Shown here in pieces: positions 8,443 to 15,853 of a stretch of DNA of 64,000 nt. Position 1 is the stretch's first letter, and every line of letters begins with the position of its first letter. Origin of the DNA: Streptomyces mangrovi (GTDB lineage Bacteria; Actinomycetota; Actinomycetes; Streptomycetales; Streptomycetaceae); contig NZ_FOSG01000011.1 in the NCBI RefSeq assembly GCF_900114215.1, positions 62,001-126,000 on the forward strand. The letters run 5' to 3'. Made by a program: the position numbers and the translations under genes. The notes beneath the pieces were generated by a model. The model did not search any database. It had not been told where the DNA came from and was given only the letters and a program-made list of their open reading frames with translations.

Positions 8443-9090
8443 TCAGGCCGTCCGTGCGGGGCGCGAGTCGTCGACGGCGAGGGTGACGGCCAGCATGCCG
8501 AGGACGGATCCCATGGCGTACCGCTGGATCCTCAGCCAGGAGGGGTGCCGGGACAGGAGGGCCGCGATGGAGCCGGCGGCCAGGACGATGGCCAGGTTCA
8601 CCGCCAGGCTGACCGCCACCTGGACCGCGCCGAGCGCGAATCCCTGGAGCAGGACGTGCCCGGCCCCCGGATCGACGAACTGGGGGATGAGCGAGAGGTA
8701 CATGACCGCGATCTTCGGGTTGAGCAGGTTCGTCGTCAGTCCCATGACGAACAGGCGGCGGGGCGGGTCGTGCGGAACGTCCCGCGGGGCGAAGACGGCC
8801 GTTCCGCCCGGCCGGAGGGCCTGCCAGGCGAGCCACGCCAGATACGCGGCTCCGGCGAGCTTCACCGTGGCGTACAGCCCGGGGACGGCCAGGAAGACGA
8901 CCGACAGGCCCAGGTTCGCGGCCGTGAGGTAGACCAGGAAGCCGAGGGCGACGCCGCCGAGCGACACGATCCCGGCGCGCCGCCCCTGGGCGATGCTCCG
9001 CGAGACGAGGTAGATCATGTTCGGCCCCGGGGTCAGGACCATCCCCAGGGAGACCGCCGCGACGCCGAGCACCGCACCTGTTCCGAGCAT
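8443..9090 (-). CDS. LysE family translocator
   Basis: 215 aa membrane protein with about six hydrophobic helices. The LysE/RhtB signature is near the N-terminus (GMVLTPGPNMIYLVSRS), with MGLTTNLLNPKIAVMY in the middle. The family exports amino acids or related metabolites. It is divergent from a MocR-type regulator, a standard arrangement in which the regulator controls the exporter. The exported compound is unknown. Confidence 0.9.
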   Translation of the reverse strand: MLGTGAVLGVAAVSLGMVLTPGPNMIYLVSRSIAQGRRAGIVSLGGVALGFLVYLTAANLGLSVVFLAVPGLYATVKLAGAAYLAWLAWQALRPGGTAVFAPRDVPHDPPRRLFVMGLTTNLLNPKIAVMYLSLIPQFVDPGAGHVLLQGFALGAVQVAVSLAVNLAIVLAAGSIAALLSRHPSWLRIQRYAMGSVLGMLAVTLAVDDSRPARTA

Positions 9091-9176
9091 GGCCTGTGTC
9101 CGCCTTTCCGGAGCCGGTCCGCGGCCGCCGGGCCGCTCGCGGGAAGTACCGCCCGTCGAGCGTATGTTCCGAGTGC

Positions 9177-9214
9177 GCATCGATGCAATGCACTATATTG
9201 ATCTCGGTGCAATG
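9177..9214. promoter_or_regulatory. MocR/LysE shared regulatory region
   Basis: The region has a perfect 10-bp palindrome GCATCGATGC (9177-9186) and a direct repeat TGCAATG at 9184-9190 and 9208-9214, flanking the only AT-rich stretch (CACTATATTGAT) in the gap. MocR regulators commonly bind direct repeats, so this is the likely shared operator/promoter. Confidence 0.55.
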
Positions 9215-9283
9215 ATGTGGCCGGACGGCATCGGCGGCATCGGCGGTGGCGGACGAAGCCGAAGAGACCGGCGAGGGGGCCCT

Positions 9284-10618
9284 GTGGACGACTACCGGCG
9301 AATCGCCGACGGCATGGCGGCCGACATCGCCGCGGGGCGGCTGCGGCCGGGCGACCGGCTGCCCACGCAGCGGGAGTTCGCCCGGCGGCGCGGCATCGCG
9401 GGCTCCACGGCCGCCCGGGTCTACCGCGAGCTGGCCCGCCGGGGCCTGACGGTCGGCGAGGTCGGCAGGGGGACCTTCGTCCGGGCCTCCGCCCGCACGG
9501 CGGACCCGGCGGTGGCCGAGCCGGCCGAGGGGCGCATCGACCTGGAGTTCAACCATCCCGTGGTGCCCGAGCAGTCGGCGCTCCTCGCGGCCGGGATCGC
9601 GCCGCTGCTGCGCCCGGACGTCCTGGAGTCCGCCACGCGCCCCGTCGGCCCCGCGGGCACGGCCGCCGCGCGCAACGCCGCCGCCGGCCTGCTGGCCCGG
9701 GGCGGCTGGCGTCCGGACCCGGACCGGGTGCTGTTCGCGGGGGGCGGGCGCCAGGCGATCGCGGCCGCGATCGCCGCGCTGGTCCCGCCGGGCGGGCGGC
9801 TGGGAGCCGAGGAGCTGACCTATCCGGTGCTGCGGTCCGTGGCGGGCCGGCTGGGGGTGGAGGTCGTCCCGCTGTCGGTGGACGGGGAAGGGGTGGTACC
9901 GCAGGTCGTCGCCGAGGCTCACCGCGCCGCACCGCTGGCAGCCGTCTACCTCCAGCCCACCGTCCACAACCCGCTGGGCCTGGTGACGCCGCCGCGGCGG
10001 CTGGCGGAGCTGGCGGAGGTGCTCGGCCGGCTGGGTGTTGCCGTGATCGAGGACGCCGTCTGGGCCTTCCTTCGCGACGTGCCGCCGCTGGCCGCCCTGC
10101 TCCCGGAGCGTACGGTCCTGGTCGACAGCCTCTCCAAGCGTCTGGCCCCCGGGCTCACCGCGGGATATGCCGTCGCCCCGAACGCCCTCGTGTCCGCCGT
10201 CGCCGCGGCGCTGCGCTCCGGGGGGTGGGGGCCCGCGCGCTTCGCTCTGGACGCGGCGGGGCGCTGGTGGGCCGAGGGGGCGGTGGACGAGATCGTGCGG
10301 GCCAAACGGCGGGACGCCTCCGCCCGCCGGGAGATCGCCGCCCGCCGGCTGGAGGGCTTCGCGGTCGGCGGCGACCCGTCCTCGTACTTCTGCTGGTGGG
10401 AGCTGCCACCTCCGTGGCGGGCCGACACCTTCGTCGCGGCTGCCGCCCGGCACGGCATCGCGGTCACCCCGGCGGCCGCGTTCGCCGCCGACGGGCTCAG
10501 GGCCCCCCACGCCGTACGCCTCGCCCTCGCCTCGCCGCCGCCGGACGTCCTCGCCCGCGCGCTGGACACCCTCGCCGCCCTCGCCCGCTCGGGGCCGGAG
10601 CAGGCCTGCGCCGAGTGA
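9284..10618 (+). CDS. MocR family (GntR HTH-aminotransferase) regulator
   Basis: 444 aa. The N-terminal GntR winged helix (DDYRRIADGMAADIAAGRLRPG then LPTQREFARRRG) is fused to a fold-type I aminotransferase domain. The PLP lysine is at about K285 in DSLSKRLAPG. The preceding YLQPTVHNPLG contains the PLP-contacting Asn, and VIEDAVWAF the Asp. These regulators sense PLP or PLP-amino acid adducts. The GTG at 9284 after GCGAGGGGG is chosen; the frame runs farther upstream through the operator, which argues against earlier starts. It probably controls the divergent LysE gene. Confidence 0.88.
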   Translation: MDDYRRIADGMAADIAAGRLRPGDRLPTQREFARRRGIAGSTAARVYRELARRGLTVGEVGRGTFVRASARTADPAVAEPAEGRIDLEFNHPVVPEQSALLAAGIAPLLRPDVLESATRPVGPAGTAAARNAAAGLLARGGWRPDPDRVLFAGGGRQAIAAAIAALVPPGGRLGAEELTYPVLRSVAGRLGVEVVPLSVDGEGVVPQVVAEAHRAAPLAAVYLQPTVHNPLGLVTPPRRLAELAEVLGRLGVAVIEDAVWAFLRDVPPLAALLPERTVLVDSLSKRLAPGLTAGYAVAPNALVSAVAAALRSGGWGPARFALDAAGRWWAEGAVDEIVRAKRRDASARREIAARRLEGFAVGGDPSSYFCWWELPPPWRADTFVAAAARHGIAVTPAAAFAADGLRAPHAVRLALASPPPDVLARALDTLAALARSGPEQACAE

Positions 10619-10701
10619 CCTCCGCGGCTGCGGGTCCTTACGGGGCAATGTGGGCGGCGGCCACCGGCGGGCCGGTGAACCTGTGGCTCCGGCATGTTCG
10701 A

Positions 10702-10715
10702 GTGATCTGTGTCAC
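10702..10715. promoter_or_regulatory. Crp-like binding site
   Basis: GTGATCTGTGTCAC fits the palindromic GTG-N6-GNCAC motif reported for Streptomyces Crp. It lies about 57 bp upstream of the start of the secreted esterase gene. Single motif match, no further support. Confidence 0.35.
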
Positions 10716-10772
10716 GCCCTACGGTGCAGGCGTTGATTGTCAGGTCCCTTTCAGACGTAAGGAACCCTCCTC

Positions 10773-11978
10773 ATGAGAGCCATGACCCTCCTGCGCCGCG
10801 CGGGCGTGCTGCTGGGCACGCTCGCGCTGGCGTTCACCGGGCTGTCCGCCGCCCCGGCGGCGGCCGCCGACCTCGAACGCGTCACCGGCTTCGGTTCCAA
10901 CCCGGGCGCGCTGACCATGTACCGCTACGTCCCCGACGACCTGCCGGCCGGCGCCCCGGTCGTCCTCGTCCTGCACGGCTGCACCCAGGACGCGCCCGGG
11001 TTCGTGGCGACCTACGGCTGGCGCGCGTACGCCGACAGCCGAGGCTTCGCGCTCGTCGCCGCCCAGCAGGAGACGGCCAACAACAGCTCCCGCTGCTTCA
11101 ACTGGTTCCAGAGCGGCGACACCTCGCGCGGGCGGGGCGAGGCGCTGTCGCTGCGTCAGATGGCCGGCCACACCGTGAACGCGGTGGGGGCCGACCCGTC
11201 CCGGGTGTACGTCGCCGGATTCTCCGGCGGCGGCGCGATGGCCGCGAGCATGCTCGCCGCCTACCCGGACGTGTTCGCGGGAGGCGCCGTGCTGGCCGGT
11301 GTGCCGCACGGCTGCGCCACCGGCATGGTGGGGGCGTTCGGCTGCATGAACCCGGGCGTCACGAAGACCGCCGACCGGTGGGGCGATCTGGTCCGTGCCC
11401 AGAACCCGGGATACGGCGGACCATGGCCGTCGGTCGCGATCTGGCACGGCACCTCCGACACCACGGTCGCCCCGGCGAACGCGGACGAACTGGTGAAGCA
11501 GTGGACGAACGCGCACGGCACGGACGCCACCGCGGACGGCTCGGCCTCGCTGCCCGGAGGGGTGACGCGGAAGGACTACGGCTCCTCCGCCGGCACCGTC
11601 GTGCGCGACTACCGAGTCTCCGGCATGGGGCACGCCGTCCCGGTGCGCCCGTCGGAGGGCTGCGGTACGACCGGCTCGTACACCGCCGACCTGATGTGTT
11701 CGACGGCGTACATCACCGCCGACTGGGGCCTGGGCGACACCGATCCCGGTGATCCCGGTGATCCCGGTGATCCCGGTGATCCGGGCGACCCGGGGGCGCC
11801 CGCCTGCTTCACGGCGAGCAACTACACCCATGTGCAGCAGGGCCGCGCCATCGTCCGCTACGGCTACACCTACGCGGTCGGCTCCGGTGACGCGTTGGGG
11901 CTGTGGAACATCTACACCGTCACCTCCCTCACCGAGACCGAACCCGGCCGGTACGAGCGGACGGCCTCCTGCGGCTGA
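10773..11978 (+). CDS. Secreted PHB-depolymerase-type esterase with GDP-repeat linker
   Basis: 401 aa. A signal peptide spans about residues 1-31 (Arg-rich start, hydrophobic core, APAAAA cleavage region). The catalytic domain follows: oxyanion motif HGCTQDA, lipase box GFSGGG, Asp region HGTSDTTV and His in GMGHAVPV, as in the extracellular PHB depolymerase/feruloyl esterase family (Esterase_phb). A (DPG)6 linker encoded by 9-bp repeats joins a small C-terminal module with Cys near both ends, perhaps substrate binding. It is exported and probably degrades polyesters or acylated polymers. A Crp-like site lies upstream and a strong hairpin downstream. Confidence 0.85.
   Translation: MRAMTLLRRAGVLLGTLALAFTGLSAAPAAAADLERVTGFGSNPGALTMYRYVPDDLPAGAPVVLVLHGCTQDAPGFVATYGWRAYADSRGFALVAAQQETANNSSRCFNWFQSGDTSRGRGEALSLRQMAGHTVNAVGADPSRVYVAGFSGGGAMAASMLAAYPDVFAGGAVLAGVPHGCATGMVGAFGCMNPGVTKTADRWGDLVRAQNPGYGGPWPSVAIWHGTSDTTVAPANADELVKQWTNAHGTDATADGSASLPGGVTRKDYGSSAGTVVRDYRVSGMGHAVPVRPSEGCGTTGSYTADLMCSTAYITADWGLGDTDPGDPGDPGDPGDPGDPGAPACFTASNYTHVQQGRAIVRYGYTYAVGSGDALGLWNIYTVTSLTETEPGRYERTASCG
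11742..11795 (+). repeat. 9-bp tandem repeat encoding a (DPG)6 linker
   Basis: Four perfect copies of GATCCCGGT followed by two degenerate copies lie in frame in the esterase gene. They encode a flexible linker between catalytic and C-terminal modules and could vary in copy number. Confidence 0.85.
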
Positions 11979-12005
11979 GGGACCCGCCGCGGCCCGCCGC
12001 CCGGA

Positions 12006-12040
12006 GCCGTACGCCCCCGGCCCACCCGGGAGCGTACGGC
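12006..12040. terminator. Hairpin after the secreted esterase gene
   Basis: GCCGTACGC (12006-12014) pairs with GCGTACGGC (12032-12040), with further CCCGG/CCGGG pairing inside the loop. An overlapping 18-bp palindrome CGTACGGCGCGCCGTACG lies at 12033-12050. Confidence 0.65.
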
Positions 12041-12178
12041 GCGCCGTACGGCCGGCGCACCGCTCCCCAACAGCCGGTGAACACTCGCCGGAAGCCGGAC
12101 ACGCCACTTCGCCGGAGCCCGGCCCGCTCGTATGTTTGACGGCCCTTCACCATGTTCTCCACGGGGGGCGGACAGGCC

Positions 12179-13780
12179 ATGGACATGCTTCGGTGGGAAG
12201 TCGTTCTCGCGGTGCTCGGTGTGCTCGTGCCGATCGTCGCCGCGCTCTACGAGTTCGTCTTCGTCGGACGCAAGCGACTCGGCTACCGGGTGCAGATGGA
12301 CACCACCGCCACCGACGCCGTCCACGCCCAGTTCGCGGGGGTCCAGTACGCGGGGGCGCTGCAGCAGTTGCAGGACGGCGACGGCACCCGGCTGGTGGAC
12401 CCGTCCTTCGTCCTGCTGCGAGTGGAGAACAGCGGCGCGACCCACATCGACATCGACGACTACGCCGTCCTCCCCGACGACAGGGTCGGTGTCCGGGTCG
12501 AGTTCCCCGGGCGCAGGGTCGCCGGGATGGTGGTGACCGAGCTCAGCGACGACTTCCTGCGCCCCTGCTTCAGCGACGACTCGGGTCTGAGCGTGCGCGA
12601 CGGCGTCATCGAACTCCCCAAGGTGCCGCTCAACCGCTCCGCCCACTACAAGGTCCTGGCCGCCCTGGAGCGCACCGGTGACGCGGGGGCCGGCGCGGGC
12701 CCGCAGGCGCCGTTCGAGCCGCCCAGGGTCATAGGCGGGATCAAGGGCGGTGTGGGCAACGGCGGCATACAGGAGACCAGGAGCCAGACCGGGACGCCCT
12801 GGCAGGCCGTCGCGCTGGTCTGCTTCCTGGTGCTGGTCATCCTCGGGCAACTCGCCTTCTCCTTGCTCGGCCGCGACGACACCGCGGCGCCGCTGGACTG
12901 CGCCGGCGGCAAGCTCACCCTCACCGGATCCACGGCCTTCGAACCCGTGCTGCGAGAGGCCGCGGAGGCGTACCGGGAGACCTGCGGCGAGCAGGACGTG
13001 ACGTTCCACCACGACTACCGGGGCAGCAAGGGGGGTCTGGAGGCGCTGACGAGTGAGAGCAAGGGGAGGAACACCCGGATACTGGCGTTCACCGACGGGG
13101 TCAAGCGGGACGACCAGCCGCTGCTGCTGCCGCGTCCGGTGGCCTTCACCCTCTTCACTCTCGTGATCCACGAGGACGCCGGGGTCCAGGACCTCACGCT
13201 GGAGCAGATCGGGGACCTGTACGGCGGGAGGATCACCAACTGGAAGGAGGTGGGAGGAGCGGACCTGCCCGTCCGTCTGGTGAGCCGGCTGAGCAACTCC
13301 GGTACCCGCGGCGTCTTCGAGGAGCGGATCTTCAGCGGATCGCGGAATCTCGCGCGCACCTCCGACGACTGCCTCACCCTGCTGCCCGGCATGCCGCGCG
13401 GCCCGCTCAACTGCGAACGGGGCTCCACCACCGAGGTGCTGGACGAGGTGGCGCAGACGCCCGGAGCCATCGGCTACAGCGGCCTCGACGAGGCGTCCGG
13501 CCGGAAGGACCTGCGGCTGGTGCGCATCGGCGGACAGCGGGCCACACTGGAGGCGGCCGACCACGGGGCCTACCCGTTCTGGGAGACGGAGTACGCCTAC
13601 ACCTACGGCGAGCCCCCCGCCAGGTCCCTGGCCGCCGGCTTCCTGCGCTATCTGACGAACGAGGTCGGCAGGGACATCGTGCGCTCCCGCGGCCACCGCC
13701 CCTGCGTCGAACTGCGGAACCCGGTGCTGTGCCGCCCCGATCCGCGGCGGCCGGGGGCGGGGGAGGGCGCCGGCGGATGA
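12179..13780 (+). CDS. Membrane-anchored protein with PstS-like substrate-binding domain
   Basis: 533 aa. One N-terminal TM helix (about 5-27) is followed by a roughly 180-aa soluble domain of unknown family. A second TM helix (about 210-230) precedes a C-terminal periplasmic-binding-protein-like domain: LTLTGSTAFEPVL, FHHDYRGSKGGLEAL, the PstS-like LTLEQIGDLYGGRITNWKEVGG, and SGTRGVFEE. PstS proteins bind phosphate, but no transporter subunits are adjacent and the two-TM layout is unlike a lipoprotein. The ATG at 12179 is preceded by a G-rich ribosome site; an ATG at 12152 lacks one. Probably a sensor or tethered receptor. Confidence 0.75.
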   Translation: MDMLRWEVVLAVLGVLVPIVAALYEFVFVGRKRLGYRVQMDTTATDAVHAQFAGVQYAGALQQLQDGDGTRLVDPSFVLLRVENSGATHIDIDDYAVLPDDRVGVRVEFPGRRVAGMVVTELSDDFLRPCFSDDSGLSVRDGVIELPKVPLNRSAHYKVLAALERTGDAGAGAGPQAPFEPPRVIGGIKGGVGNGGIQETRSQTGTPWQAVALVCFLVLVILGQLAFSLLGRDDTAAPLDCAGGKLTLTGSTAFEPVLREAAEAYRETCGEQDVTFHHDYRGSKGGLEALTSESKGRNTRILAFTDGVKRDDQPLLLPRPVAFTLFTLVIHEDAGVQDLTLEQIGDLYGGRITNWKEVGGADLPVRLVSRLSNSGTRGVFEERIFSGSRNLARTSDDCLTLLPGMPRGPLNCERGSTTEVLDEVAQTPGAIGYSGLDEASGRKDLRLVRIGGQRATLEAADHGAYPFWETEYAYTYGEPPARSLAAGFLRYLTNEVGRDIVRSRGHRPCVELRNPVLCRPDPRRPGAGEGAGG

Positions 13781-13935
13781 CCGCCGCCGCGCCCCGGTGC
13801 GGATGTGAGCGCCGCCGCCCGGACGTGCGACTCCGGGCGGCGGCCTCCGGAAACCTCTGGTATGCCTTGAATGCCGCGAAATTCTCGAATGTCGTGGATA
13901 CCGCTCGAATCGGACGAGGCGAACTGGAGATCATC

Positions 13936-14499
13936 GTGTCCGAACGCAACACGCTCGCTCGCAGCCTGCACGACCTGGGGATGGGCGCATGGTTCGGCGG
14001 CTCCCTGATGGGCGCCGTGGGTCTGAACGGCGTCGCCAGGGAGTGGGAGGACGCCGCGGCCGGCGACAGGATCGCGAGCACCGGATGGGCGAAGTGGACG
14101 CCGGTCAACGGGCTGGCCATCGCCGCCCACCTCGCGGGCGCCGTCTCCCTGCTGGCGTCCAACATGTACCGCGTGGAGCACCAGCGGGGAGTGGGGGCCT
14201 CCTCGGCGCTCAAGACCGTCCTGACCGGCGCGGCCCTGGCGGCGACCGCCTACAGCCGCGTCATGGGCAAGAAGCTGGAGATGGCCACCTCCACCGACCC
14301 GGACAAGGCGGCCGGGTCCCAGCACCACCCGGCCTCCATGGAGGACGCCGAGCGGCAGCTGCGCTGGGCCCAGTGGAGCATCCCCGTCCTGACCGGCGCG
14401 CTCACCGTCGTCAGCGCGCTCCAGGGCGAGCAGCAGAAGCCGGTCGAGCAGAAGGCGGGCATGATGCGCAAGGCCACCGCCCGCCTGGGCATGGGCTGA
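13936..14499 (+). CDS. Conserved small membrane protein, function unknown
   Basis: 187 aa from the GTG at 13936 (GGAGA six bases upstream); the frame extends upstream without initiation signals. Four hydrophobic segments are seen: GAWFGGSLMGAVGLNG, NGLAIAAHLAGAVSLLASN, VLTGAALAATAYSRVMG, and IPVLTGALTVVSAL. No family is recognised. Upstream, the pentamer GAAT(G) recurs at 13869, 13887 and 13907. It is followed by a 7-bp tandem repeat tract. No operon partner is evident. Confidence 0.7.
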   Translation: MSERNTLARSLHDLGMGAWFGGSLMGAVGLNGVAREWEDAAAGDRIASTGWAKWTPVNGLAIAAHLAGAVSLLASNMYRVEHQRGVGASSALKTVLTGAALAATAYSRVMGKKLEMATSTDPDKAAGSQHHPASMEDAERQLRWAQWSIPVLTGALTVVSALQGEQQKPVEQKAGMMRKATARLGMG

Positions 14500-14501
14500 C
14501 A

Positions 14502-14541
14502 CCGGGTACCGGGTGCCGGGTACCGGGTACCGGGTACCGGG
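14502..14541. repeat. 7-bp tandem repeat (CCGGGTA)n
   Basis: Five copies of CCGGGTA, the second ending in G instead of A, plus a partial copy fill the gap between the small membrane protein gene and the convergent AraC gene. Confidence 0.85.
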
Positions 14542-14553
14542 CCGCACGGTGCG

Positions 14554-15582
14554 TCAGCGGCCGGCGGCGTTCGCCACGAGGCCGCCCCGCGCGGCCGCCG
14601 GCGTACCGCCGCCGGCCAGCACACGCTGCCGGTAGTCGCTGGGCGAGGTGCCGTAGGCGACGCGGAAGGCGCGGCTGAAGGCGGAGGGGTCCGTCAGACC
14701 CCACCGGGCGGCGACGGAGTGGATGGGCGTGCGGTGCAGGGCGGGGTCGGACAGGTCCTGCCGGATGCGCCGCAGCCGCTGGTCACGCAGGAACGCCGAG
14801 ACGGTGGAGCCCTCGTCCCGGAACAGCCGGTGCAGATGGCTCAGGGAGATGTGGTGTGCCGCCGCGATCGCGGGCGGGGACAGATGCGGGTCGTGCAGGT
14901 GCCGGCGTATGTGGGCCTGGACGCGCAGCAGCAGGGCCCGCCGCTGGTCCTCCGGCGGCAGCGCGTGGTCGCTCTCCAGGGCGTGGGCGAACAGGGCGGA
15001 CAGCAGATCGACCGCGACCGCGGCCAGCCTGGGCCCGTCGGACGGCCGGTAGCGGGCGGAGTCCGCCGCCACCGTGGTCAGGAACTGCGCCAGCAGCGCC
15101 CCCATCCCCTCCCGTGCCGACAGGCTGCGGCGGGTCAGCCCGGCCAGCCGCTCCGGCGGCAGGTGCAGCAGGTCCCGGGGGACCTCCAGCCCGATGCCGC
15201 TGTACGGGCCGTCGCCGTCGCCCGCCCACATCTCGCACGGGCGCGAGGTGTCCACCACACACAGGGAACCGGGACCGTGGCCGTCCGCGCGGCCCTCCCG
15301 GGCGACCCTCAGCCGCCCCCGCAGCGGCAGGGAGACATGGACGGTCCGCGGGTCGTGCCGCCGGGCCAGCTCCGGGGTGCGCCGCAGGACGGCGGGCGCG
15401 AACTCCGCGGGCCACACCGTGACGGCCCCGAGGCTCAGCACGCGCAGCCGGGCCCGGAAGTCCGCCCGGTGGGGGCTGTCCGCCTCCAGGGGCGCGTGGG
15501 CCCGCCGGACCAGCTCGCACCAGCGGCCGAACCGCTCGGCCGCGGGCACGTCCTCGCTCGCGAACGCCGTCTCGTACACCAT
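14554..15582 (-). CDS. AraC family transcriptional regulator
   Basis: 342 aa. The N-terminal half is the AraC-binding-like domain type 2 (SLGAVTVWPAEF, VHVSLPLRGRLRV, GSLCVVDTSRP). The C-terminal AraC/XylS double HTH begins near residue 235 (VQAHIRRHLHDPHLSPPAIAAAH, LHRLFRDEG, SVAARWGLTDPSAFSRAFRVAYGTSPSDYR). The ATG at 15582 has a perfect AGGAGG. It is divergent from the nSTAND-WD40 gene with 271 bp between them, so control of that gene is possible but untested. Confidence 0.9.
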   Translation of the reverse strand: MVYETAFASEDVPAAERFGRWCELVRRAHAPLEADSPHRADFRARLRVLSLGAVTVWPAEFAPAVLRRTPELARRHDPRTVHVSLPLRGRLRVAREGRADGHGPGSLCVVDTSRPCEMWAGDGDGPYSGIGLEVPRDLLHLPPERLAGLTRRSLSAREGMGALLAQFLTTVAADSARYRPSDGPRLAAVAVDLLSALFAHALESDHALPPEDQRRALLLRVQAHIRRHLHDPHLSPPAIAAAHHISLSHLHRLFRDEGSTVSAFLRDQRLRRIRQDLSDPALHRTPIHSVAARWGLTDPSAFSRAFRVAYGTSPSDYRQRVLAGGGTPAAARGGLVANAAGR

Positions 15583-15853
15583 GTGTTCCTCCTTCTCCCC
15601 GGTCGTGTCTCCCGCCGCCGGCCCGGCCGGAGCACACCGGCCCGTCCGGCCATGCCCGAGCACCGAGTCTCGGCCGGCAGGCGTTGTCAGGCAGGCCCGT
15701 TCCGCCGCGCCGGACAATTCGCGGCCGGTGCGCGGCAGGCGCCGGGGAAGGAGGCGACAGGGCGGAGCGCGGGCTTGTCGGCCGGTCGCGGGGGGCCTAC
15801 GGTGGCGCCCGATCGCGGACGCGGCGGGCGGACGCGACGGGGGAGGACATGCG

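Noticed and set aside
15074..15853. Upstream extension of the nSTAND-WD40 frame
   Set aside because: It is antisense to the AraC gene, and the HTH starts right after the ATG at 15854.
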